Notes: generated by a model not told the origin, from the sequence alone. 64,000 bases of DNA from Symbiodinium natans (GCA_905221605.1 CAJNDS010002352.1:287501-351500); one strand, 5' to 3'. Numbered from the stretch's first letter, positions 11,636 through 24,075 are shown. Numbers and translations: made by a program.

Positions 11636-12038
11636 CAACCCTAAACCCTAAACCCTAAACCCTAAACCCTAAACCCTAAACCCTAAACCCTAAACCCTAA
11701 ACCCTAAACCCTAAACCCTAAACCCTAAACCCTAAACCCTAAACCCTAAACCCTAAACCCTACACCCTAAACCCTAAACCCTAAAACCCTAAACCCCCTA
11801 AACCCTAAACCCTAAACCCTAACCCTAAACCCTAAACCCTAAACCCTAAACCCTAAACCCTAAACCTAAACCCTAAACCCTAAACCCTAAACCCTAAACC
11901 CTAAACCCTAAACCCTAAACCCTAAACCCTAAACCCTAAACCCTAAACCCTAAACCTAAACCATAAACCCTAAACCCTAAACCCTAAACCCTAAACCCTA
12001 AACCCTAAACCCTAAACCCTAAACCCTAAACCCTAAAG
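11636..12038 (-). repeat. Longest CCCTAAA array of the window
   Basis: About 55 heptamers with occasional register slips (CCCTAACCCTAAA, CCTAAACC, CCCCCTAAA). It lies directly upstream of the 12089 exon, in the orientation expected for an intron 3' end. Confidence 0.95.
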
Positions 12039-12088
12039 TAAACGAGGTCGGGATGGCACGCGGGCCGCGCTCCATGGTTTCGCACCAG

Positions 12089-15000
12089 GCCGGCCTTTGG
12101 ATTCCCAGGAGCTCTACTGGTCCTTACAGTAAGGGGCATGAAGGTTTCGGGTTTAGGGTTTAGGGCTTCGGGTTTAGGGTTTAGGGCTTCGGGTTTAGGG
12201 TTTTAGGGTTTAGGGTTTAGGGTTTAGGGCTTTGTAAACCCTAAGGGCAGATATAGGGGGATAGAAGGTACTTGAGTCCCACCAGTAAGCAAAAGCAAAG
12301 CAACTCTGTGAAGATCTGAACACTCGACTCCCTGAAGCTATAGATAGAGTCCCCCCCCCCCTCCCCGCCCCTTTGTAACAATCCAGGTGGTGCCACCTCC
12401 GCCAGGGCCCTCCCCGCACGCGTTTGAGGCAGAGTTTCAGGGCTTAGACCTTAAAACCTACATCCTAAGCCTTGAACCCTATCCCGACTCAGAAAGCCCC
12501 TCAATCATCCCCAGACACTGGAGGGCCCAATTGTTCGTTCATCCCTTCGGGTTCGGAGTCTGGGAGGGGGCTTTAGGGGTTTTAGAGTTTTGGGGTTTAG
12601 GGTTTTTTTGGGGTTTTAGGGGTTTTGGGGTTTCGGAGGGGTGTGATTTGCAGAGGTTTCTGGTGTTCTTTCGGGCTTTGTGGCTTTTTGGAATTGGGTT
12701 TAGGGGCTTCGGGTGTGGGGTTGACCTTGAGCCATGCACCTGCTGTTCTGGACCTGCTTGCTGTTGTGTGTTCAAGGGCGCTGACATGAGGCAGATGAAT
12801 CCGTGCCATTGCTCACCGAACTTGCTTGTAAGCTGCACACCGACACCTTTGTTTAAGCCGCAGTATCGGCATATAGTTTGGTATAATACCAATTATACAT
12901 TATAAACGCATATTTTATGACATAATAGGTACTGCAATAATCAAAGGTCTTGCAAACTTGTTACACAATGTTGTGGTACTGGAGGGCCTTTTAATAGACA
13001 GCCCCAGCCATCGACTACCCAGTCCTGAAAGGCCAACTTGCTTCCGCCAATGCTGGCGCAAGACGTCCTGGAGGCAACCTTAGCTGGCCCTAAACCCTAA
13101 ACCCTAAACCCTAAACCCTAAACCCTAAACCCTAAACCCCAAACCCTAAATCCTACACCCTAAGCCCGAAACCCTAAACCCTAAACCCAAACCCTACTAT
13201 AGGGTTTGGGGTTGAAGGACCTGTGGGACCTGGGATTTCGGGGCTGACTGCCTGCGTGTGCAAACCGACGCTCGTGGTGGCCACGCTCTAGGACCCCCGC
13301 AGGCTCCCATTTCCGTGGGGATTAGGTTCCCTTCTGAAAGCCCCCCATTCCCCCAAAAAGGTTTAGGGTTTAGGTGAGGTCGGTGGGGAACTGTGTCTGC
13401 ATGAGTGATGCCGCCTGTCCGCACCTGAACTTCTCAGCCTCTTATTTTACTGGTTCTTGGTAGGGGAGACGAACCCTAAACTAAGGACCCTTAAACCCTA
13501 AACCCTCAACCCTAAACCCTAGCCTAAACCCTAAACCGTAAACCCTAAACCCTGAAGCTTCTTGGTACGGAAGGCATCCATCCACGCCTTCGTACGCGCG
13601 GTGGAGTTGCAGACGGAGAGCCAGGTGAGATTGCCCGAAGCGCTGCGCGGTTTGGGGTTTTAGCGCTCCGTGCTTCGGGTTGCCGGGAAATGCTCGGATT
13701 TCAGATGCTCGGAACTTCTGAGGTGGGTGAGCAGGGTTGCCAGAGACCTGCACGCCCTAAACGCCAAATCCTCAAACCTGAAGCCTTCAACAGGGTTGGC
13801 CCTAAGCCCTAAGCCCTAAACCCTTCATCTGGAAGGCGTCCTACAGGAGGGCCGTCATCGCCAACTGCAAGCGAATTGTCCGGCTCTAGGAGAGATTTGT
13901 GTGTGCGTGTGTGTGTGTGTGTGGGTGTGGGTGTGGGTGTGGGTGTGGGTGTGGGTGGGGGTGGGGGTGGGGGTGTGGGTGTGGGTGTGGGTGGGTGGGT
14001 GGGTAGCCTTTTGGTTTTGTTCTTCAAGTCCCGTACTATAAGGCGTAGGGGGCTTGGGTATAGAACTTGGGATTTAAGGTTCGGTTTTGGAGGGCCCCGT
14101 GATGCAGATGAACTCTCCTTGCGGGCTGTAGGGCATATATATATATACACATGTATAATGTAGTTTCGGTTTGCTTATTCAGCAGTCGCCTTACCCCTCT
14201 AAAATCTTAAAGGGTAGTCACTTGATTCGACAGGACATGTTTAGGTGTTTAGGCGCCTGGGCAGCAGAATCGCGTGGAACATGGCCATAGGCCATCTCTC
14301 GAAAAAGTCCTCTGCGATTCTCATCACTTTACAAGCCCCCACACCCTGCAGCCCCAAACGTCATGCCTTGCCAAGATTTCATCTCCTAAGCTCTAAACCC
14401 TCAGACCGAAAGCCCTAAAGTTGCAAGCCCTTAGCCCCAAAGTCCTGCAAGCCGGTGCCCGGAAAGCCCTACAAACCCTGAGAAGCTCGACAAACAGGCC
14501 TTTTAAGGACCGTCAGCATTCTAAACCCTAAACCCCAACCCTAAACCCAAACCCAAAACCCTAAAATCCTCAACCCCAAGCCCTAAACCCCAAAACCCAA
14601 AACCCTAACCCCAAAACCCAAAACCCTAACCCCAAAACCCTAAACCCCTAAACCCAAAACCCTAAAACCCCCAAAGTACCGAGGCCCAGAGCCTGTGGCC
14701 GAGATGCCTCGTGGAACTGCTGCCTGGCAGGGGAGGAAGACGCGGGTTTAAGCTTTAGGGTTTTAGGGTTTAGGGTTCAGGGTTCAGGGTTTAGTGTTTT
14801 AGGGGTTCAGGGTTCGGGGTTTAGGGTTTAACGTTTAGGGTTTAGGGTTTTGCAGCTTTGAGGTATTTTCGGGGTGATTTTCCCACGGCTTCTCGAGCCT
14901 TGCTGGGTCTTCATGACCTTGTGTGATTTAGGAACTTCGAAACGAGGTTGTCAAGTTACTGTCTGTTGCTTTCTCTGAGTTGTGCTTGAGTAGCAGACCT

Positions 15001-16099
15001 GAATCATTTTCGAAGAACTCCCTTGCTCCTCAGTGCCAGAGCCCTCATAAACCCGAAGCCCCTACACCCTAAACCCTAAATCCTAAAACCCCGCAAAGCC
15101 CTAAAAGCCTTAAACCCTACAACCCCGACACCCAAAACCCTAAACCCTAAAGCCCCTAAACTCTCCCAGAAGCCTTCAAGGTACGGCTCCTACGCCTCGG
15201 GCCTGGGATTGCGCAGCAGCGGCCTGGATCTGCTCATCAAGGCATTGGGGGCGGGGGGGAGAGGGGGGGGGAGAGAGGGGGGAGAGAGTTCCTTGGAGGG
15301 TTGGACCCTTGCTTGGTGCTGTGGGCTCATCGTTGAGGGCTTTGAGTTTAGTTGTAGTGTTTCGGATTAGCCTTTTTTGGGGGAGGGGGGGGGGAGGGTT
15401 GAGGGTTCGGCTTAGGGTTCTAGGCGGCCAGGAAGAACAGCTTTGTGATTAGTGCAGGTCCGGTCCCAAACATAGGTCCCTGAGGTGGGTGGATCAGAAT
15501 CTGGCGCGGCTTTTTGTTTAGGCTGCTGGACTACCCTACTTGAAAGCAGATAAGGCCTTCTTCGCTGGTCTAGCTGGGCTTAAGTGACTCACGTTCGGGG
15601 ATGTGAGCCCTGCTCAGGCTGGCCAGCTCGGAAAGACCCCGGTTAGGGTTTAAGGTCTCAGGTTTAAGGTCTCAAGTTTAAGGGCTCAGGTTTAAGGTCT
15701 CAAGTTTAAGGGCTCAGGTTTAAGGTCTCAAGTTTAAGGGCTCAGGTTTAAGGTCTCAAGTTTAAGGGCTCAGGTTCTGCCCAGACTGCTCAACTCAGAA
15801 CGAACTTGTTAGGCCTGTATGTGAGGCACAGATCGCTTCGCACGCCTGGCCGAACTTTTGCATGCCCCACAACTATAGGAACTATGTAGCACAGCTGGAG
15901 CACCCGTAAACCACCAAAAAAATGAAACATCCTCTTCCTCATCAGGGTAATGTAGGGAATATTGCCTTTTCAGTTCATTGGGGCTGCTGAAGCAAGCAGC
16001 ACATGACTAGGTTGGTTTTTGGATCATTATGTATTTTCTTTATTTGGGTTTATAAGGGGCCCTATATGTATAATATATATATATATAAATACAAATAAA

Positions 16100-16147
<48 letters not shown>

Positions 16148-17342
16148 GTACATATTGTTTTCCTTTTTTTTTCGGACGGCTTAAAGGCCAACCCAGATGA
16201 CCTGGCAGGTGCAGCCCAGCCGCTTTGGCCGCGACGAGGCGGACGCGACCGAGGCACTGACGGCTCGCCTGTGGGTTTAGGGTTTAGGGTTTAGGGTTTA
16301 GGGTTTAGGGTTTAGAGCCCAGAGCTACGCCCCCCCCCCATTTAGACGAAGCCCCTTTCAGTCCCCCTGTGCCTAGGAGGGAATGAGGGAATTAGGCGCA
16401 AAAACACCCTCTGAGGGATCAGATAGGGTACCTCATTCCCTCATTCGATACGAAGAACCAGCAGTGTTCAGGCTTGATAGAGTAAGATTGAAGGTTCGTA
16501 GTTGAGAGAGCCTCGGGCTCGCACGCAGTCTCTGCGGGCTCCGTAGGACTTTGGCACAACCCTATAAAGCCTAAGCTCCTCTACCCCAAAGGTCTGAGAT
16601 GGAAGATCCCGTACTCCAACCCGGCCGCTGAAGGCCCTCCTCTCTCCTATCGACGAAGATGAGGAGCAGCTGAGGCAGTTGAACTTGGAAGAAGTCTCGC
16701 AGCTCGGTTGCAAAATGCGGCCCCAGAAACCCAAACCTCCGCCAAACCCTATCGTCCCTAACCTGGATTAGGCCTTCAGAGGGGTTCAGGGGGTTTTGGG
16801 GGTCTTGGGGGGTTTAGGGGGTTTAGGGATTTTAGGGGGTTTAGGGGGTTTAGGGGTTTTTGGACCCTTGTAAACTCCAAGCCGTTCTTCTGGAGGCCAG
16901 GGCACTCCGGTCGCTCGGTGAAGGCCGGCTGTGGGGTCCTGGCGCAGTGGCCCCTATCGGCACTGACACCTAAGCCCTAAACCTTGGGATGTGCCCCCTA
17001 AAACTAACAGTCCGGGGGTTTAGGGTTTAGGGTTTGGGGTTTAGGGTTTGGGGTTTAGGGTCTAAGGTTTAGGGTTTAGGTTCAGGGTGTAGGGTTTAGG
17101 GTTTGAGGTTTAGGGTTTCGGGTTTAGGGTTGGGGGTTTGTGGTTTCGGGTTTCGGGTTTGGGGTTTAGGGTTTGGGGTTTGGGGCTTAGGGGGGGGGGG
17201 GGGGTACTATAATCCCTATTCAGGACTGTTAGTATCAGGGGAGCATCCCAACCTGAACCCTGAAATGAAGGCCATTTCGTCGGCCGCCTGGCAGCAGCAG
17301 CTGTCAGATCGGCTGGCGCGTGAGAAGTGGGCCCGCGGCTGA
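12089..17342 (+). CDS. Gene 2: multi-exon hypothetical protein, 3' end present
   Basis: Five exons join in frame: 12089-12143 (AGLWIPRSSTGPYSKGHE), 14684-14745 (PEPVAEMPRGTAAWQGRKTR), 15170-15241 (KPSRYGSYASGLGLRSSG..., GC donor), 16197-16274 (MTWQVQPSRFGRDEADATEA...) and 17271-17342 (AISSAAWQQQLSDRLAREKW..., TGA stop). Junction phases are 1, 0, 0 and 0, and every acceptor ends in AG. The introns hold TTTAGGG or TTTAAG at their start and degenerate CCCTAAA words towards their end, plus a GT minisatellite, a 28-bp tandem repeat and a TA tract. The protein is not recognised; it is basic and Arg/Ser-rich. An ATG opens the 16197 exon, so the gene could also start there. Alternative open frames exist in the first three exons. 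Confidence 0.5.
13911..14005 (+). repeat. GTGTGGG minisatellite
   Basis: (GT)n passes into GTGTGGG and GTGGGGG units, strongly G-rich on the + strand. It lies inside the intron between the 12089 and 14684 exons. Open frames of Val-Gly or Thr-Pro repeats are artefacts. Confidence 0.9.
15645..15776 (+). repeat. 28-bp tandem repeat
   Basis: About 4.5 copies of a unit reading GTTTAAGGTCTCAAG followed by TTTAAGGGCTCAG. Each unit consists of two diverged 14-mers that look like doubled heptamers. Confidence 0.85.
16073..16153 (+). repeat. (TA)n microsatellite
   Basis: TA dinucleotides with TATGTATA interruptions, located in the intron upstream of the 16197 exon. Confidence 0.9.
17204..17250 (+). 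repeat. Dispersed MITE-like repeat, copy 3
   Basis: TACTATAATCCCTATTCAGG followed by ACTGTTAGTATCAGGGGAGC, matching 5297-5363. It ends just before the terminal exon of gene 2, so it forms part of that intron's 3' end. Confidence 0.45.
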
Positions 17343-17782
17343 GTGGAGGTCAGCGCTTGAAGGGATTTAAGGGACTTAGGTTCAGGGGGGTTTAGGGGGT
17401 TTAGGGGGTTCCGGGGAGCTTAAGGTCGGATTCTCTCAGTAGGTATAGGGACCAGCACGCCCAGGAATATCGCACGAATATTTCATCAGGAGAACCCAAA
17501 AAACTCGAAAACCCCTCAAACCTAGAACGCCTCAACCCTAGCCTGAAACGTTTCATGGTTGTAGGGTTTGCTGCTTTAGCGCTTTGAGGTTGCTTTCGAC
17601 TTTCGGGCTTTAGGGTTAAGGGTGTTAAGAAAGACTTGCTTTAGGAGGGTGTTCTCAACTAACCCTAAACCCTAAACCCTAAACCCTAAACCCTAAACCC
17701 CAAACCCTAAACCCTAAACCCTAAACCCTAAACTAAACCCTAAACCCCCACCATCCTATTCAAACCATCGCCATGCGCCCAG

Positions 17783-20152
17783 GTGTTGAGCGACTCCATT
17801 CGCGTGGCCGCCCACGCTGCCATCCCGGTGCCCGGGGACCATTCCGTTTAGGGTTCAGCAAGGACCTCAAGATGTGTGTTCCACCCATTGGGGGCTCAAG
17901 AGTATCTTGCATATATTATTTATGTATATGTCTAGGCCCTAGGTTTAGGGGCTTGGTGGTTTTGAGGGTCAGTTTAAGTCTACCCCAGCTCCTGTACACC
18001 CAGAACGCAAAGCCTAAGCATCTCCCAACAGCCCAAGCAGTTCTTGTGGCAACGACGCGTAACAAGTACGACCCACAAAGCGCAAGGTTGTGCGTCCGTA
18101 AGTTTTCGTCCCTGAAGCGTTCTCAGGGAAGTAGACCTTTGTGATATTGTATTCTCCTTCAAGAGTCATCGTTAGTAGCCCTCCCTAAACCCTAAACCCT
18201 AAACTTCTTTAGGAACCCTTTTCTAAGGGTTTTACTGGTCAGGTACTGTCCTTCGTGACGGCGCCGGAGGAGGCTGGGGTACCCAGCCGTGGTGCGGTGG
18301 GCAAAGTACTTCCCAAACACTGTGAACAGTCAGATGGTATATGGGGCTAGTGCTTAGGGGTTGCGGCAGCAGTCTGAGGGTTTAGGGTTTGGGGTTCAGG
18401 GTTGGGGTTTGGGGTAGCTGGACTCTCAGCTTTCTTTCGTTCTCTTGGTCTGCAAGGGTGTCGTGGGGGCAAAGCAAGGCGGCAAGGATCATTTTCTACA
18501 GGGGAGTTCTGCAGGTCGGTGGAGCACAGAGTTCAAGACTCTGGCTTAAAAACAAAACAGCACTTAGCCTAAGCAAACTTTTGCGCTGTTGAGTGCACAG
18601 TGCACAGATTGGGGCCGCACAAGGTGACGCTATGTGCTCACAGATTCGAGGGGAAGGGCCGTGTGCTTTGCTTCTTCTTTGCGCAATTTAGGGCTCTTTT
18701 GGGTGCTCGCAACAGAATTCACACTTCGTCGCGCTCCTGGGGCCTAGCGCAGAAGCCCAGTACATCCCTGTGGAAGCCCGTCAGGACTCCACTGTGTTGA
18801 CATTTTTGGGGCTTGTCGGCTGCCCGTTGTGCTGTGTTACCTGGTTCGGACGTTTGCTCTTAAGATCGTGCACATTTAGGGTTGGGGGCAGGCGTGGCAT
18901 AGCGGCACTTCACCTTCCGGACAAGCTTCCCCTGAGGTGAAGCGGGTGTCCACGGAAAGCGAGGAACTTCTGGCAGGCTCCGCGTCTCGCCCTGTACAAC
19001 GTGCTCGTTGTTCCCAACACCCGGAGCATAGTGAGACTGTTGGCTTTCTACAGGAGAGTTAAGGCGGTTAAGACTCCAATTCGGCGGCTCAGCTTTCCCA
19101 AGAACTCCGAAGCTTTCGACCATGAGTCGTTCACATGCGATCATTCATGACCATACTCCTGAACCCTAAAGCCTGAGCCCTAAACCCTAAACCCTAAACC
19201 CTAAACCCTAAACCCTAAACCCTAAACCCTAAACCCTAAACCCTAAACCCTAAACCCTAAACCCTAAACCCTAAACCCTAAACCCTAAGCCCTAAACCCT
19301 AAACCCTAAACCCTAAACCCTAAGCCGACAGCCATGTACTTCGAACTCTGAGCCGACCGTCGTCGGCAGGCTCCACGCGCGTGGACATTTGCCTCCACGA
19401 CTCGAGCCACCGGGGCCTGCGCAGCAAGGCATCCCGGGTTCAGGGTTTAGGGTTCAGGGCCAGGGTTTAGGGTTTAGGGTTTAGGGTTTAGGGTTTGGGG
19501 TTCAGGGTTTAGGGTTCAAGGTTTATACGATTCAGGGTTCTGTTTTGAAGTCTAGGGTGCTTGTGGAGCCCTAGGTTTAGCGATCTGAGTCTTTTTTGGC
19601 ATTTTGGGGGGTTCAGGGTTTAGGGCAAACAGGGTGCGCCCGCGAAGCACGGCTTGACCCTCTTAGTCCCCAAGGCCAAAGCCCCCCAACTAAGCCCCAA
19701 ATCTTGCCACGGGTGTTGGACATTTGCCTGAGGTTTTGGGCTTGGGGTCTAAGGTTAAGAGGTTTAGGGTGTTGGGCTTAGGGCTTTGGGGCTTTAGGGT
19801 TTAGGGCTCCAGGGTTTTGGCGTTGTCCCGGTCTACTGCTCACCCAAGACCCAAATCCCCGCAAACCCCCAGACCGCATAGGAACCGCTCAACCCTAGAC
19901 CCGAACAGCCGAACCCCCTCCCCCCCTTAAGCCCTTGGTTCCTAAAGCCCTTAAACCCTTAAGCCCTTAAACCCTTGAACCCTTAAACCCTAAACCTTCA
20001 ACCTTAAACCTTTAAACCCTAAGCCTTCTTAAAACTCCTTAAGCCTCCTTAAACCTGAACAACCAACCCCGGAGGCGCTCATTAACTTCCTGCTCAACCG
20101 CTATCCCATGGCCAGGCTCCTCTTTGCTGGAAGCCTGCGCAAGCGTTTCTAG
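17783..20152 (+). CDS. Gene 3: multi-exon hypothetical protein, 3' end present
   Basis: Four exons are consistent in phase: 17783-17845 (VLSDSIRVAAHAAIPVPGDH...), 18243-18336 (VLSFVTAPEEAGVPSRGAVG...), 19370-19437 (STRVDICLHDSSHRGLRSKA...) and 20075-20152 (ALINFLLNRYPMARLLFAGS..., TAG stop). Phases are 0, 1 and 0. Acceptors are CGCCCAG, TGGTCAG, TCGGCAG and CCCGGAG; donors are all GT. Introns start with GTTTAGGG, GTATATGGGG or GTTCAGGG and, in most cases, reach CCCTAAA arrays before the acceptor (19170-19326 is a long perfect one). No domain is recognised. The 5' end is not identified; the first listed exon has no start codon, and upstream exons may overlap the end of gene 2 or be missing. 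Confidence 0.5.
19170..19326 (-). repeat. CCCTAAA array in gene 3 intron
   Basis: About 21 heptamers. It is preceded by an apparently non-coding stretch (18860-19144) that is open on the minus strand but repeats no known motif. Confidence 0.95.
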
Positions 20153-21010
20153 GGTTAAGGGTTACGGGTTGAGGGTTTGAGTTTAGGGTTTAGGGTTTAG
20201 GGTTGAGGGTTTAGGCTTTAGGGTTTAGGGTTTAGGGCTTAAGGTTCAGGGTTCAGGGTTAAGGTTAAGGTTGAGGTACCGAGTAGGAGTGGGGAGATGG
20301 CCTCTCGTACCCCTTGTCGCCCGCAGCAGTCACTGCAGCCCTGGGAAGATGTAACGCTCTCGAAACAGACTTCCTGAAAACCATACACCCTAAAAAGCAA
20401 CACAAACCCTAAATAACCTAAATGCCCCTAAGCCCTAAACGCCAAACCCTAAACCCTAAGCCCTCAAGCCTAAATAGCCTTAAGCCCTTGGCGGCATCCG
20501 AGGTTCCTGCAGTGGTTTGTTGGTCTGCATGCCAAGCCTAAGCCGACCTCCTGCACTTGTTCACAGGGTTTAGTATCGGAGCCTGCAATAGTACCAAGGT
20601 GATCTCCTTCTATCTTATTATAACATATAACTCTATCAAAAATTGCATGTAGACTACACAAAATGACCGTTTTTGTCCAACAAGTTTTCCAGCATGTGTA
20701 TTTCCCAAATAGGGGTACCCCTTTATACCTCAAATAGAATAGAATCCCCTAAAAAGACCCCCAAAAAGGGTACCCCTATGTTCGGAAACCCCGACATTAT
20801 CCCCGTGTAATCCCCAATATACATATCGTAGAAACTACCCCAAAACCCATGACCCATATTCGGGCTAGCACCTTCTCAATGGCAGGCCACTGACGCTGGT
20901 GCTCAAGCAGTGGCTCATTGTCCGTGCCTGAGAAGAGGGGCTCGTCCTTCGGACTAAACTGCATGGATGGGTTTAGGGTTTAGGTTTCAAAAGCACTGTT
21001 TTTATGACAG

Positions 21011-21542
21011 GAACCCCCTAGTGTATCCCCATTTAGAGGACCGGCCAGATGTAGACGTGCCAAATGCCGCAGCTGTTGTGGAGCAAAGACTATTTCCACG
21101 GCATGCAGATGCACCCTTCCTTTGCATCATGTTGCTTGGGAGCGAGCTTTGTGGAGACCCTCAGAATCAAGGCTGTTGTCAAAGCAGCTGTTGTCGAAAG
21201 AAAGATGGAGCTAGCCGAGTTGAGGTGATCCACCTACCCAACTATCCACAGACACCCCGTTGCAACGATCCTGGCACTTCTACTGTTGACGCGGAAGTCT
21301 GGAAGGACTTGCAGGGATTTTGGTACCGAGAGAACGACAACTCTTGTGTCGGTGAGATACATCTGAACCGCGTTATTTGGGACATTCAATGGAAGATGAG
21401 AGTACCCGTTTCTCATCTTCAGGCCATATCGTCCGATTCGATCTATTGTGAGATCGATGGTGCCGCATGGATCGGCAAGGTTTCCAGGCACGCACAGACA
21501 CTCATACACTGGAATGTTGGCCAGACTTGGTTGCGGAAGTGA
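21011..21542 (+). CDS. Terminal exon of a protein with a W-rich beta-repeat domain
   Basis: An open frame of about 177 codons runs from an ATGACAG acceptor to a TGA stop. The first half has Cys-rich patches (CCQSSCCRKKDG). The second half has a module of the form LQGxW, GEIHLNRVIW, SIYCEIDGAAWIGKV, LIHWNVGQTW, that is, short beta strands ending in Trp, recalling a domain I associate with many dinoflagellate hypothetical proteins. That resemblance comes from memory of the pattern and is not verified. The nominal upstream ATG at 20967 lies in repeat sequence and is probably not the start. Upstream exons are not identified. Confidence 0.5.
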
Positions 21543-24029
21543 CCGGCTCCACTTGTAGATACTCACTGCTGCGCGCAGGCAACACTGTCCGATGCTAGAC
21601 CTAGTTGAAGAATCCAAGTCTTTTTTGTCACCTTGAGGAACAGTTGTTCGTGCACTCAGTACATGCATTGTGTTTCTTCCAGCAATGCATGTTTGCTAAT
21701 ACCATTCCATTTCACGACAACGCTTTTTGCCCACGAGCTTCGCTCAGGAGGGCTTGTCCTGTATAATGTCGATTTCGAAATTCAACAAGGCAGATTTGAA
21801 CGATGGGCCAGTTTGAGGTGTCTGGTCTAGCATATGCCGTAATTCTGCATACTTTCGCTACTGCTTGGGCTACCACAATTGGTCCAGAGTTCAGATCCAT
21901 CCTCATGCCGCAATTAGGTTGCAAGCGCAGAGAGCAAGCCGAGAGCGCTTCGTTCGTGCTCCAGCACAGGTGAGCTAATGCTGATGCCTCGGCAGTGGCA
22001 AGTCCCCCGGGCCTGGCAGCAAACCAGACGGGGTCGGAACAATTACTAATAGTATTCCTTACGGTCCCATTTGTAATTATACCACAATAACCCTCCAAAA
22101 TCCCATTCTAATTATTCAGGCCCTAAACCCTAAACCCTAAACCCTAAACCCTAAACCCTAAACCCTAAACCCTAAACCCCTATAGCACACGGGGGTTGGG
22201 GGGGGCTAATTCGACTCCAGCCATGCCAAGCCCCCGCGTGGAACAAGGATTTGTGGTGTTGCGCCAGGGTGGTGGATCCCGATGGCCTTGGACCCCTGGC
22301 CCTTTCCCCTTCTGCCCCTGAAACCCCAAACGCGAAAACCCCTAAACCCTTCATCATCCCATACTACACTACCACCGGAATTTCGTCGACTAGTGTCAAG
22401 TTAAGTGTCACTATGCCTGCTATTGCCACTGCTACTCTTCCTCCTAATTGCAGGCGAATGGAGGGATCATGGGCCTGACTGGGGTTGAGAGATGCTGGTT
22501 CGGTTTGTCACAAATAGGTTTCACCAGATACTTACTTGTACCTTTACTTGTTGTTTCTTCTGCTTTGTCCTTCAAACTGGTCACTACTTTGTTTCTGCAG
22601 CCTTTTCCAGCTGGCACCAACTTCAACCACACACGTTTGGAAGCCTGCTTCCAGCACGATAATGGCTGTTGAACAGAGTCCCAAAGAGAGGTGCAGGCAT
22701 AGTGCAACCCACACACTGCTTGGCTGTTCTGGCCCGTGCCTCGTCTTGCCGGCATGGCGGCTTCGCATGTGACCTTTGAGGCCAGCTGGCTCCAAGATGC
22801 TGGGATCCCTAAACTCCAAACCCTAAGGATTGGAGGTGGGTTCTGCTTGCCTACTAGCTTCCTGCTGGTAAGCATCATTGGGATAGCTACGCTGCCCTAA
22901 TCCGTTTGCAAACATAGCGCGTGCTGACCGTGTAGTCAACCCCAAAATCTGTGCTTGAAGCCAGAATCCCTTAGACCCCTAAACCGCTTCTGTAACGCCC
23001 ACACCTCTTTCCGCCGGAGGCCTTCACACCTCCAGGCTCCAGGCTAAGTAAGATCCTCTGCACTTCTTGGGCGACAACTGGCGACCAGTCGTTTTGGTAA
23101 TTTCGGGGAACTTGCAAGCCTAAGCTTAAAAAACTACTTTTGCTACTGGAAGCATATTGCCATTCATATCAGCATCAATGGTCTGAGCAAACGTAACTAC
23201 AAGAATCCTGATACAAGGCCTTAGCTGCACTGATCTGTCTACAAGCCTCCATGGTCCGCGCCAGGTAATTGCAGCCCTAAGTGGTCGACCTCTCCTTTTT
23301 GTGGTACTTTACTGTAACGTTAGATCCTTACCTTTTTTGGGGTTGATTGGGTTTCTTATTACGGCAGCTAAGAGTTTAACTTATGGCTACCCTCCTGAGT
23401 GCAGCCAAGTCTCAATTCTAGAGTTTAGGGTCCTCGCTGCTTGACAGGTGGCGCTGCTCAGTGGAAATCGGGAGAAGATTTCAGCAGCGCCCGAAGATAC
23501 GCTGCGATCCTTGGAGCAGCCAATAGCACCCCTTTTCATTGAGTGGCCTTAAATTGGTTCTCATGTAAGCTGCTGTTCCTCATGTTTTGGAGGCATGAGC
23601 TTTGGGAGGTGGGTTGATGCCAGCATGCCGAGTGGTGCAGTGCGATGAATTCCGAATCTCACAAAGGTCCAGGAACTCTTGTTGCAAGCTTGGACCTCGG
23701 GTCCTGAGGGGCCAGCAGCATCAATCACAGCCCCAGGCCAACTCGAGTTACAAGTTAAAGAAACACAAAAGCCTAAAACAAAATCAAAACCCTCAACCCC
23801 CCCCTAAAATCAACTTGAGCAAGCCCCGAAGCCCCTTAAACCTTCCAAGGCCCCGAAAGCCCCTGAACCCCGGAGAGCCCTGAACCCTGGAGAGCCCTGA
23901 AGCTAGTGTACTCTAGCATGCTAGCAAGCAACTACATGCATGCTAGCAAGTGCTATCGCGTCCTTAGCCGTAAGCCTTAAACCCTGAAGAACCCCTCAAC
24001 CTTCAGACCCTGCAAGACCGGACACCCAG
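21543..24029. other. Gene-poor stretch
   Basis: Apart from the dispersed element at 22029-22112 and a short CCCTAAA array at 22120-22180 there is no convincing exon. Open frames of 128 and 144 codons on the minus strand (21712-22098, 22444-22878) have shadow frames on the other strand, no domain and no splice context. A cluster of GCTAGC/GCATGC palindromic words lies at 23905-23955. Confidence 0.45.
22029..22112 (+). repeat. Dispersed about 85-bp element
   Basis: GGGGTCGGAACAATTACTAA through GGTCCCATTTGTAATTATAC to CCCATTCTAATT matches the reverse complement of 1603-1684 over its whole length. A CCCTAAA array follows immediately. Confidence 0.6.
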
Positions 24030-24075
24030 GCTCCCTGGAAGAAACTGTGGCCGACAAGCTCGGGTGCGAGCCAGG
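24030..24075 (+). CDS. Possible single exon
   Basis: Between a CACCCAG acceptor and a GG|GTCTGG donor one frame reads SLEETVADKLGCEPG. The composition is exon-like, but no partner exons could be linked in phase. Confidence 0.3.

Noticed and set aside
11636-12038. A true chromosome end (telomere)
   Set aside because: The array is interstitial, with unique sequence and exon-like islands on both sides, and arrays in both orientations recur throughout the window.
13809-14163. Val-Gly-rich and Thr-Pro-rich open frames
   Set aside because: Artefacts of the GTGTGGG minisatellite, open on both strands.
18860-19144. 94-codon minus-strand ORF
   Set aside because: It lies in the intron between two well-phased + strand exons of gene 3 and has no recognisable motif.
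22444-22878. 144-codon minus-strand ORF
   Set aside because: Overlapping frames on the other strand are equally open; no domain, no acceptor/donor context, and against the strand of all supported genes.
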